Positions 8,348 to 15,316 of a DNA stretch of 49,306 bases are shown piece by piece. Source of the DNA: an uncultured Ruminococcus sp. (GTDB taxonomy: Bacteria > Bacillota > Clostridia > Oscillospirales > Acutalibacteraceae). The notes under the pieces are model-generated. The model had not been told where the DNA came from. It worked only from the letters and a program-made list of their open reading frames with translations, and made no database searches. Position 1 is the stretch's first letter; the number at the start of each line of letters is the position of its first letter. The translations under genes and the position numbers were made by a program. The stretch lies in NCBI GenBank assembly GCA_902763365.1, contig CACWRT010000006.1:1-49306 (forward strand), written 5' to 3'.

Positions 8348-10354
8348 TCAGTCACTCCTTTTCTTTCCGCAGTTGTTGCAGAACATTCCCGTTATGCCTT
8401 TGTTGCCGCAGTCGCAATCCCACGTGTCAGACTTCTTCTCAGGTCGGGGGCTTCCGCACAGATTACAGAATTTGCCGATAATATCCTTTTTTCCGCAGGG
8501 ACAGTCCCAGGTCTCCTTTTCGGGCTTCGGCTTGCCGCACATATTGCAGAATTTGCCGATAATACCCTTATTTCCGCACGGGCAGTCCCATGTTTCTTCG
8601 GGCTGCGGTCTTTTAGCGCCGCACATATTGCAGAAGATACCTATTATTCCCTTGTTACCGCACGGACAGTCCCATGTATCCGCCTTTTTCGGCTCGGGCT
8701 TTTTACCGCCGCAGTCGGGGCAGAATTTACTTGTTATATTCTTGCAACCGCAGGCAGGACAATCCCAACCGGACGGATTTTCTGCGGTGTTCTGACCGGG
8801 TGCCATGCCTGTAAACATTGTGCCGATCTGCGGAGCAACCACCTGTGCCGCCGCCATACCAATACCAAGCCCCATTATGTCACCGACAACGCTGCCGCTG
8901 CCGGAGCCGCCGCCCATATTCGATCCCATATTGCCGATACCTTCGGCATAAGCTTTTTGCACATCAGCCTGAATGACATCCTTTTCGCTGTAGCCCTTGG
9001 CTTTCATAACCTCTGCTTCGGAAAGTCCCTGTAGGCGTGTTTCCTGTGCTTTTGCCTGAGCTTCTATCACTCTGCGCTCGGCTTCACGGCGTGCAATTTC
9101 GGTTTCGGTTGTCTGCTGTTCAAGTACGGCTTCTCTGCGGGCAGCCTCGATCTCTGCTTTGCTGCGCTCCTGAGCGGTACGGTACTGAGCTGTGGTCTGA
9201 GCCTCTACGGTCTTGACGGTTGCCTGCGCCTGCAATACCTTGCTTTGCAGCACGATGGTGTGCAGCTCGCGTATGCGCTTGAAATTCGGGTCGTTTTCGG
9301 GCAGAACAACATTTGTTACATAAAACTGCGGAATAGTCAGACCGTATTCCTCAAATCCGGCTTTTATCTTGCCGCAAAGTGATTCGGAAATAAGATCAAG
9401 CTTCTCGTCTATCTCTAAAATATCTATCTCATTCTGCTTTATGACAGCTGGGAGATTTGTCTTGACCGCATTGGCTATAAGCGGTCGGAATGAGAACTGC
9501 AAAGACTTTGTAAATCCTGCTCCGTCTCCCCATGCTATTCCCTTCATCGTGCCGACAAGCTTTATCAGCAGCTTGCGCCCGTTATCTACGGCAATATTCA
9601 TCTCGCCCGATGCGCCAAGCTCGAGCGGTGTACTTGTAAGCGGGTCAATAAAGCGCACCTTGTCCGGAGTACCCCATTTGATCGCCATCTGAACGGTCTT
9701 GTTTATGAAATACACTTCGGAATGGAATGTTCCGTCCGTATCCGTCGGCAGCTTGTAGAGCTTTTCAAGTATCGGGAGCTGCTGGGTCTCGAGTGTGTAG
9801 CGACCCGGGCCGAAGGTATCAAGCGCCTGCCCGTCACGGAAAAAGACAGCCTCCTGACTTTCGTGTACTATGAGCTGAGAGCCGAGGTTGAAGTCCTCTA
9901 TCGGATGCTTCCACACAAGAGTATCGTTATCTCCCTCGTATTTGATTATGCTCGCCAGCCCGTCCTTTTTGATGCGCTCCTGCGTAAGCTGGCTCTGAAC
10001 ATCGTTCACGCAGTCGCAGACGGGGCAGGTACATGTATGCGCGTTTTTCGCGGCAATGAGCTTAACTCCGCACTGTGCGCAGGAAAACTCCTCTACCTTT
10101 GTCTTGTCGGACATTTCGTTTATCTTCTCATGGCAGACGGGGCAGACAGCCGAATCACCCTTACTCTGGTCGAAAACGACATCATTGCCGCAGTGGGCGC
10201 ACTTGCGGCTCGTCAGCTTATTTGTCTTTACATCAAAGGTATAACGGCAGCTGCAGGTTATTTTCTTTGTGCCGAATAGACCCGTCCCAAACAGGCCTGA
10301 GCTTGCCTCGGCATATTTACCGCAATTCGGACATTCGATTACAAATTTACTCAT
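8348..10354 (-). CDS. SPFH/Band-7 protein with zinc ribbons at both ends
   Basis: 668 residues. The N-terminus carries several zinc-ribbon cysteine pairs (CPNC at 8-11, CAHC near 52, CPVC near 71, CAQC near 92, CPVC near 109). An SPFH/Band-7-like domain follows (about 150-400; related proteins are often labelled YdjI or virion-core-like), then an Ala/Glu/Arg-rich helical stalk (about 400-480), a Gly-rich linker, and five tandem zinc ribbons of about 28 residues (about 528-667), each starting WDC and containing FCNMCG-like pairs. SPFH proteins form membrane-associated ring assemblies; no signal peptide is visible. GAGGT precedes the ATG at 10354. It is the first gene of an operon with the membrane protein and TIR protein A, which suggests a scaffold that clusters partners. 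The repeat count of ribbons is unusually high. Confidence 0.8.
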   Translation of the reverse strand: MSKFVIECPNCGKYAEASSGLFGTGLFGTKKITCSCRYTFDVKTNKLTSRKCAHCGNDVVFDQSKGDSAVCPVCHEKINEMSDKTKVEEFSCAQCGVKLIAAKNAHTCTCPVCDCVNDVQSQLTQERIKKDGLASIIKYEGDNDTLVWKHPIEDFNLGSQLIVHESQEAVFFRDGQALDTFGPGRYTLETQQLPILEKLYKLPTDTDGTFHSEVYFINKTVQMAIKWGTPDKVRFIDPLTSTPLELGASGEMNIAVDNGRKLLIKLVGTMKGIAWGDGAGFTKSLQFSFRPLIANAVKTNLPAVIKQNEIDILEIDEKLDLISESLCGKIKAGFEEYGLTIPQFYVTNVVLPENDPNFKRIRELHTIVLQSKVLQAQATVKTVEAQTTAQYRTAQERSKAEIEAARREAVLEQQTTETEIARREAERRVIEAQAKAQETRLQGLSEAEVMKAKGYSEKDVIQADVQKAYAEGIGNMGSNMGGGSGSGSVVGDIMGLGIGMAAAQVVAPQIGTMFTGMAPGQNTAENPSGWDCPACGCKNITSKFCPDCGGKKPEPKKADTWDCPCGNKGIIGIFCNMCGAKRPQPEETWDCPCGNKGIIGKFCNMCGKPKPEKETWDCPCGKKDIIGKFCNLCGSPRPEKKSDTWDCDCGNKGITGMFCNNCGKKRSD

Positions 10355-10398
10355 ATTGATCTACCTCTTTCATATTTCTTAAAATTTTGAACTATTTT

Positions 10399-10426
10399 AA
10401 TTTGGAAAGTGGAAAGTGGAATTATT
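10399..10426. repeat. Left inverted repeat of four-helix-bundle cassette (heptads)
   Basis: Three heptads of the form NNTGGAA. The 25 bases 10399-10423 match the reverse complement of 10833-10857 with a single mismatch. The pair encloses the four-helix-bundle gene. Confidence 0.7.
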
Positions 10427-10457
10427 TGTGTCCACTTTTATCATTTCACATTCCAGG

Positions 10458-10808
10458 TTATTCAGAGCTTATCGTTTTCGTTGACGCCTGCAATATTTTC
10501 TTGATTTCCTCGCAGTCATCATGCATTGATCGATACATTTTATCATCTATGAATTCCGTTTCATACAAAAGATCAAGCCAATACATTGTTTCAGCGCTTT
10601 CTTTCAGTGCAATATACAGTTTGAACAAAAAGTCCTTTCTGCTGTTTGCACACTCGCTTTCAGCGATGTTTGCCCCGATGCTCGTTCCGCTTCTCAATAT
10701 CTGCTTTGACAGCACATACTCTTTCTTCTCATCACACAAATACTTGTATAAGTTAATGATCCTTACAGCAAATTGCTTGCTTTTTACAAAAACAATGTTT
10801 TCTTTCAC
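10458..10808 (-). CDS. Four-helix-bundle protein (23S rRNA intervening-sequence protein family)
   Basis: 116 residues of the S23/IVP family, with the hallmark LRSGTSIGANIAES near residues 38-51 and an all-helical composition. The founding members are encoded in intervening sequences inserted in 23S rRNA genes; free-standing copies like this one have no settled function. The start is GTG 10808, 9 bases after AAGGAG. The gene is enclosed by a 25-bp inverted repeat made of GGAA heptads (10399-10423 and 10833-10857), and the right repeat reaches the stop codon of the RHH gene, so the gene sits in a compact cassette of about 460 bp between the SPFH and RHH genes. Confidence 0.85.
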   Translation of the reverse strand: MKENIVFVKSKQFAVRIINLYKYLCDEKKEYVLSKQILRSGTSIGANIAESECANSRKDFLFKLYIALKESAETMYWLDLLYETEFIDDKMYRSMHDDCEEIKKILQASTKTISSE

Positions 10809-10828
10809 CGAGCTTCACTCCTTATAAT

Positions 10829-10862
10829 TCAAAATTCCACTTTCCACATTCCAAATTCCTAA
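10829..10862. repeat. Right inverted repeat of four-helix-bundle cassette (heptads)
   Basis: On the minus strand this reads as four NNNGGAA heptads. It contains the 25-bp partner (10833-10857) of the left repeat and runs into the stop codon (TAG, 10859-10861) of the RHH gene. Confidence 0.7.
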
Positions 10863-11053
10863 TTCACTTCAAGGTTTTTCAGCGCATATTCCAGGCACAT
10901 CAGCATTATCTCGTTTCTCGTCCTGCCTGTCACTTTCGCCACCTTATCAAGGTCGGCTATCATATCCTTCGGCAGACGGGCGGAGATCACGGATGTATCG
11001 CCCGTGTAGGCTTTCGGGGTTATTTTCAGTTTTGGTTTTTCTTGTTCAGACAT
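10859..11053 (-). CDS. Ribbon-helix-helix (CopG/Arc-like) DNA-binding protein
   Basis: 64 residues. SVISARLPKDMIADLDKVAK followed by GRTRNEIMLMCLEYAL is a standard RHH strand-helix-helix, preceded by a basic, flexible N-terminus. Such proteins dimerise and repress their own operons or act as antitoxins. The ATG at 11053 follows AAAGGTGATG. It lies between the HEPN-like gene (11103) and the four-helix-bundle cassette on the same strand, so it may regulate the minus-strand run or be an antitoxin-like partner of the HEPN-like protein. The partner role is inference. Confidence 0.75.
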   Translation of the reverse strand: MSEQEKPKLKITPKAYTGDTSVISARLPKDMIADLDKVAKVTGRTRNEIMLMCLEYALKNLEVN

Positions 11054-11075
11054 AACATCACCTTTTTACAGTAAA

Positions 11076-11104
11076 TCCCCTCGGGTGGAGGGGACAGCTT
11101 TTTT
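11076..11104. other. Small hairpin with T-run
   Basis: A 7-bp stem (11076-11082 with 11088-11094) and 5-base loop, followed on the plus strand by TTTTTT at 11099-11104. It lies between the HEPN-like gene and the RHH gene, both of which are on the minus strand. It might be a terminator for plus-strand reads or a leader hairpin of the RHH gene. Confidence 0.4.
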
Positions 11105-11741
11105 AATGGATATTGTACTTTTCACGCAGCCTGCAGTTACTGAGTTTAGATACGAGCTTATTATCAAGATATCTCCAAAGCTTTATTGATTCTTCTGCGA
11201 GGCTTTTAACCTCAATGTCAAAGTTTTCGCCTGTTTGTATATCAAGAAGACCATGAATAATATCGTTGCGGTGATCGCACCATTTACTTAGCTTATCAAG
11301 CATTTCAAGTGCTTCTTTACGGTCAATGCCGCTTTCGTCAATATCCATGTACAGATCTTGCAGATAACCGTTCATTTTCTCGGTCTTTTGCTTTTCGGCA
11401 TAAGCCTTTTCATACTGTTCGGCTTCTTCATAACTCATTTTGATAATGCTCTTTATGAGCCTTCTTTTGGCAGAAATATTCGATATTCTGATGCTTTTCT
11501 CTCCGACAAGGCTACGCAGAAACGGGCGGAGTTCTTCTGAAACACAGAGCTTCTCATCAGACGTTTTCGGTATTCTTACAAAGCCGATAATATCAAGAAA
11601 AGTCAGAAGTCTGTCTTCCATGATAGCATAAGAGATCAGCATTGCTTCATAATAAAAGCCTTCCTCTATTGCTCTGTTATACTTTTCAATCTGTGTTTTG
11701 TAGGATTGGTATTTCTCCATATTGTTTTTTATGTTTTCCAT
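11103..11741 (-). CDS. HEPN-like protein
   Basis: 212 residues, predicted all-helical. The segment HRNDIIHGL near residue 163 contains the R-x4-H pattern (R-NDII-H) that forms the active site of many HEPN ribonucleases, and the N-terminal YYEAMLISYAIMEDRL fits a HEPN first helix. HEPN proteins act as RNA-cleaving toxins or abortive-infection effectors, but catalytically inert versions also exist. ATG 11741 has a strong AGGAGG site. It lies 55 bases after TIR/RCC1 protein B and before the RHH gene, so it may belong to the same operon. The HEPN call rests on the motif and helical composition. Confidence 0.55.
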   Translation of the reverse strand: MENIKNNMEKYQSYKTQIEKYNRAIEEGFYYEAMLISYAIMEDRLLTFLDIIGFVRIPKTSDEKLCVSEELRPFLRSLVGEKSIRISNISAKRRLIKSIIKMSYEEAEQYEKAYAEKQKTEKMNGYLQDLYMDIDESGIDRKEALEMLDKLSKWCDHRNDIIHGLLDIQTGENFDIEVKSLAEESIKLWRYLDNKLVSKLSNCRLREKYNIH

Positions 11742-11796
11742 TTGTTTTTCCTCCTAGTTTTACGGCGGCTGAAAAAACAGCCGCTTATATCGTTAT

Positions 11797-14700
11797 TCAC
11801 TCTGTTTTCAGTTTCCAGCCATCATATTCTTCTTTCTTGTATGTGGATACAACTGTGCCATCGGACTTTACACCTACATAATATATGCCGGTATTGGTTG
11901 ATACAGCCACTATATCATTCCAATCTGAAATATTTTTTTCTGCTCTTCGTTTTTCGTATGTACTACAAACAGTTCCGTCTGCTTTAAGTCCTAATGTTTC
12001 ATTCCCATTTACATATATTGCTACAATTCCTTTCCAATCAGAAACATCTCCCTGTCCGATATCCTTTTCTACAATTACAGTAGCAACAACAGTTCCATCT
12101 GATTTGAGTCCAACTGTATAGTTATCACCTGCATCTATTGCAACAATATCTTTCCAATCAGAAACATTGCATGCTCCCAATGAATTATTTCCTGTTGCAA
12201 CAACCGTTCCATCTGACTTCAAACCCACAACATGACTATGCCCCGCAGCAATTGAAACAATATTGTTCCAATAGGAAACATTGTATTCTGAATTCACACT
12301 GGAATCATCTTTTGTCTTTATAACTCTTCCGTCTTTTTTTAATCCAATTGATACCCACAAGTTTGTCGCAATATCAACTATTTCTGTCCATTCACTGATA
12401 TCATACTTCCGATTTTTATCTCCGGCGTACAGTACTTTACCATCCTTTTTTAATCCAAGTGTATGGTCAAAATATGTACATACTTTGATAATATCGTTCC
12501 AGTCGGCTACATTACTCTGTCCTTCATCGAATCTATCATCATATTCTTTTGTTGCAACAACAGTTCCATCCGGCTTTATTCCTACACTGATAGAATCAAC
12601 TGATAAATAATTTCTATTTATCAAAAATGCCTTTTTCTCTGAATCGGTCAGCTTTTTGAAAGCTTCTTCAGCTTTGTTGAATCCGATTATTTCCAATGCC
12701 TTATCATTTTTCTCCTTTGAATCATTAAAATCTTCCAATTCTTTATATATAGCTGCCGCTTCTTCATATTTACCTGAATTAAACAATTCCTCTGCATGCA
12801 AATATGATATCATCTTTGCTGAATCTCTATAGCTTGATATTTCTCCGAAAGCATTAGCTGCCTCTTCATACTCTCCAGCTTCAAACAAAGAATTTGCGTT
12901 ATTATACTTGGATTCAGGAATAATATATAGTGTCGTTAGTAAAGTACCAGCAACAGCTAATACAAGAATAATTATTAATATTCCTGCAATTTTTCTTGTT
13001 TTTGCTGATTTTGCGGCTGCTTTTTCCAAAGCTTGTTTTTTATCTGTAACACTTGTCCTTGTTTGTCTGTATTCTTCTAATAATTCCTCACACTCTTTTC
13101 TTCGTTCTCTTGAATCTTCAAAGTCTACTATTTCATCAAACATATCTTTTGCTTCTGCCAATGATTCTATTGCTGTAGAAATATGCTCGGGGTTGATATT
13201 GTCAACACCTTTTTTATAATCATTTTTTGCAGAGTTTAGCTTCTGAATCGCAGTTTTATATACATCGATGCTATCAAGATAATATATTTTTTCTTTACAT
13301 CTTATAATTTGTTCTGCTGAATCCCTGTATCCGTCTGTTGCTTCAAAAAGTGCTATTGCCTTTTTGAAATCCGCTTGTGCAGCTTTTCTTGAACTACACA
13401 GTCTGACGGCTTCCTGATAGTCAAACTCATGTATTTTTTCGATACATCTGATAATATAATCGGATGAATCCTTATACCCTGATACAGATTCAAAAAGTGA
13501 TTTAGCTGTTGTGATTTGTGCTTTTGTGGAATTGGGATTATTATAAATTGATAAAGCTTTTTGATAATCGATCTTTTTTATCCTGTCATCATATCCTTGG
13601 ACATAATCATCAGCATCTTTATACCCTGAAATAGATTTGAACTGATCCTTTGCTGCTGTTACCTGTTCTTTTGTCGAACTCATATTTTGATAAACAGCCA
13701 AAGCCTTTTGATAAACAGATTCCTGATATGCTTTGTGGTTTCTGTCTTTTATGTACTGAATGCAGCTTTCCATTTCGGCTTTAAGCGCATCATTCCCGTA
13801 CCGCAAAACTTTCTGATAATTGTTGCTGCTGTCGAATGGCTGTGCGCAGTTTTTGAGACTCTCACGCTTTTTCACCTTCAACTCCGCCATCAGCTTGCCA
13901 AGATAAGCCATACCGTTTTCCGGATCAAGGTCAAGCACCTTTTCGCAGTATTCGTCAGCACTTGCCCAGTCGCTGTCCTCGAGGAAGATAAAAGCGCGTT
14001 TCAGAAGAGAATTGACGGTAGGATTGCCCGACGGCGCTGCGGGCGCGGCCTTCGCGGCGGGCTTCGGCTCGTCCTTGACGATGACCTTCTTGATCCCGCG
14101 CACGATGTCATTGATAAAGCCGATCTTGCTCATATCCTGCGCCTGCAGATGGGCGAACTCCTCGGGCAGCTCGTAGGCGTCCATATCCTTGTAGCAGGGG
14201 ATGAGCAGCTTTGAGCGGTCGGTCTTCATCATTCTGAGGAAACGGCTCCACTCGTTGCGTACCCAGACAGCGGTGAAATATTCGGGCTTTGTGCCGATAG
14301 CGAGCATTACCTTAGCGCTGTTCAGAGCCGCAAAGATACAAGGCTCATACGCCGAGCCGAGCTTATCCTCGAGGGTTATCGCGGCATAGAATACCTTGAA
14401 GCCCTCGTTTGTGAGCTGGTGGTAGATATCGTTTGCGATGACGCTGTCGGGAGTGCGGCTGCCGCCGTCGCTCTCCTTGTAGCAGATGAAAACGTCATAA
14501 GGCTCCTCCTTTGCAGAAAGAGCAAGGATCTCCTTCTGCAGACGGTCGATCTCCTTAGCCTCACGCTCATAAACACCGCGCTGAACGGTATCGGCGCAGC
14601 GGATAGCCTCCTTGTAATCCTCGTCGGCGATGATGGAATCAAACGATGTGCGGTGACAGGTGGGGATGCGCTTGAAGGTGGCGGGATCCTCGACATACTC

Positions 14701-14964
14701 TATGCCGAATTTGCAGAGGATAAGTCCCCAGTGAGCTTCTGCATCTTCGGGGTTATTCTGCACTAACTTTTCATAAAGCTGCTCAGCCTTGTCGAATTCG
14801 CTTTTCATACGCAGGATATTCGCGCGGTTGAACAGCGCCTGCATATTTTCATCCTGTGAAGTCGTGATAGTCTGCTGTGTGCCGCAGTATTCACATTCAC
14901 AGACGGTCATACCCTCTGTTATGTTCAGGGTGCCTCCGCACATTTTACATTTCAGAATAGCCAT
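11797..14964 (-). CDS. Zinc ribbon-TPR-TIR-TPR-TM-RCC1 protein (TIR/RCC1 protein B)
   Basis: 1055 residues from ATG 14964 (GGAGGT just upstream). Order: zinc ribbon (CKMC at 6-9, CEYC at 24-27); TPR-like segment (about 43-100); TIR domain (about 155-300) starting YDVFICYKESDGG, with the putative catalytic Glu238 in VWVRNEW; Ala/Pro linker; long helical repeats of about 45 residues with the motif GYKDA/GYKDS (about 340-600); a basic stretch; one membrane helix (about 655-680); TPR repeats; and about seven RCC1 repeats (about 790-1050) with VGLKSDGTVVATG. It aligns end to end with protein A at 4414 but adds the membrane helix and lacks the C-terminal zinc ribbon. Lys/Arg before and acidic residues after the helix favour N-inside, C-outside. 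Likely NADase effector; sensing by the propeller is inference. Confidence 0.8.
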   Translation of the reverse strand: MAILKCKMCGGTLNITEGMTVCECEYCGTQQTITTSQDENMQALFNRANILRMKSEFDKAEQLYEKLVQNNPEDAEAHWGLILCKFGIEYVEDPATFKRIPTCHRTSFDSIIADEDYKEAIRCADTVQRGVYEREAKEIDRLQKEILALSAKEEPYDVFICYKESDGGSRTPDSVIANDIYHQLTNEGFKVFYAAITLEDKLGSAYEPCIFAALNSAKVMLAIGTKPEYFTAVWVRNEWSRFLRMMKTDRSKLLIPCYKDMDAYELPEEFAHLQAQDMSKIGFINDIVRGIKKVIVKDEPKPAAKAAPAAPSGNPTVNSLLKRAFIFLEDSDWASADEYCEKVLDLDPENGMAYLGKLMAELKVKKRESLKNCAQPFDSSNNYQKVLRYGNDALKAEMESCIQYIKDRNHKAYQESVYQKALAVYQNMSSTKEQVTAAKDQFKSISGYKDADDYVQGYDDRIKKIDYQKALSIYNNPNSTKAQITTAKSLFESVSGYKDSSDYIIRCIEKIHEFDYQEAVRLCSSRKAAQADFKKAIALFEATDGYRDSAEQIIRCKEKIYYLDSIDVYKTAIQKLNSAKNDYKKGVDNINPEHISTAIESLAEAKDMFDEIVDFEDSRERRKECEELLEEYRQTRTSVTDKKQALEKAAAKSAKTRKIAGILIIILVLAVAGTLLTTLYIIPESKYNNANSLFEAGEYEEAANAFGEISSYRDSAKMISYLHAEELFNSGKYEEAAAIYKELEDFNDSKEKNDKALEIIGFNKAEEAFKKLTDSEKKAFLINRNYLSVDSISVGIKPDGTVVATKEYDDRFDEGQSNVADWNDIIKVCTYFDHTLGLKKDGKVLYAGDKNRKYDISEWTEIVDIATNLWVSIGLKKDGRVIKTKDDSSVNSEYNVSYWNNIVSIAAGHSHVVGLKSDGTVVATGNNSLGACNVSDWKDIVAIDAGDNYTVGLKSDGTVVATVIVEKDIGQGDVSDWKGIVAIYVNGNETLGLKADGTVCSTYEKRRAEKNISDWNDIVAVSTNTGIYYVGVKSDGTVVSTYKKEEYDGWKLKTE

Positions 14965-15010
14965 AATGATACCTCCGCAACAAATGAATAATATAAGAAT
15001 ATCCATTTTT

Positions 15011-15039
15011 ATTGTACTACAAATGTATTCTGATTTCAA
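15011..15039 (-). promoter_or_regulatory. Promoter for TIR/RCC1 protein B
   Basis: On the minus strand TTGAAA (15039-15034), 17-base spacer, TACAAT (15016-15011), about 47 bases upstream of the start at 14964. Confidence 0.6.
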
Positions 15040-15094
15040 GCAATTCTGACATATTATTTACTTGTTTCATAAAAAATCTGGATATAACGTCAAC

Positions 15095-15124
15095 AGCCGC
15101 CCGGACTCTCACCCGGACGGCTTT
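15095..15124. terminator. GC-rich hairpin, copy 1 of a three-copy motif
   Basis: AGCCG-C-CCGG pairs with CCGG-A-CGGCT around an 8-base loop, followed by TTTA on the plus strand. Nearly the same hairpin follows the AlbA_2 genes at 38508-38537 and 42138-42169, so this copy may mark a lost gene of that kind. Confidence 0.5.
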
Positions 15125-15227
15125 ATTCATGCACAAATATCAGATCGTCATCTCCATAATCCATTACAAGGTATTCGGCAACAATTTCCCTGTTCATAGG
15201 CTTGGTATTATCGATGTTATCGTACAT
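15123..15227 (-). CDS. Possible short ORF or gene remnant
   Basis: From ATG 15227 the minus strand reads 34 codons, with an in-frame open extension upstream but no ribosome site. The peptide is acidic at its end (YGDDDLIFVHE). It lies about 90 bases after the LRR/RCC1 gene on the same strand and may be the tail of a lost gene. I recognise no family. The rest of 14965-15316 holds the promoter and hairpin listed here. Confidence 0.2.
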   Translation of the reverse strand: MYDNIDNTKPMNREIVAEYLVMDYGDDDLIFVHE

Positions 15228-15316
15228 TTCGTCTTCGCTTACTATATAGTAGAACTTTTTTGAACACCTCTGTCCGGAACAAGTATATAAGACTGAATTT
15301 GATTTTTGATACTGTA

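Noticed and set aside
8373-8795. Long plus-strand frame opposite the SPFH C-terminus with a regular repeat pattern
   Set aside because: It is the complement of the five zinc-ribbon repeats; it has no ribosome site, and the minus-strand reading has clear Cys motifs.
10387-10827. Plus-strand frame across the four-helix-bundle cassette
   Set aside because: Opposite to a well-recognised IVP-family gene and reads through the inverted repeats without start signals.
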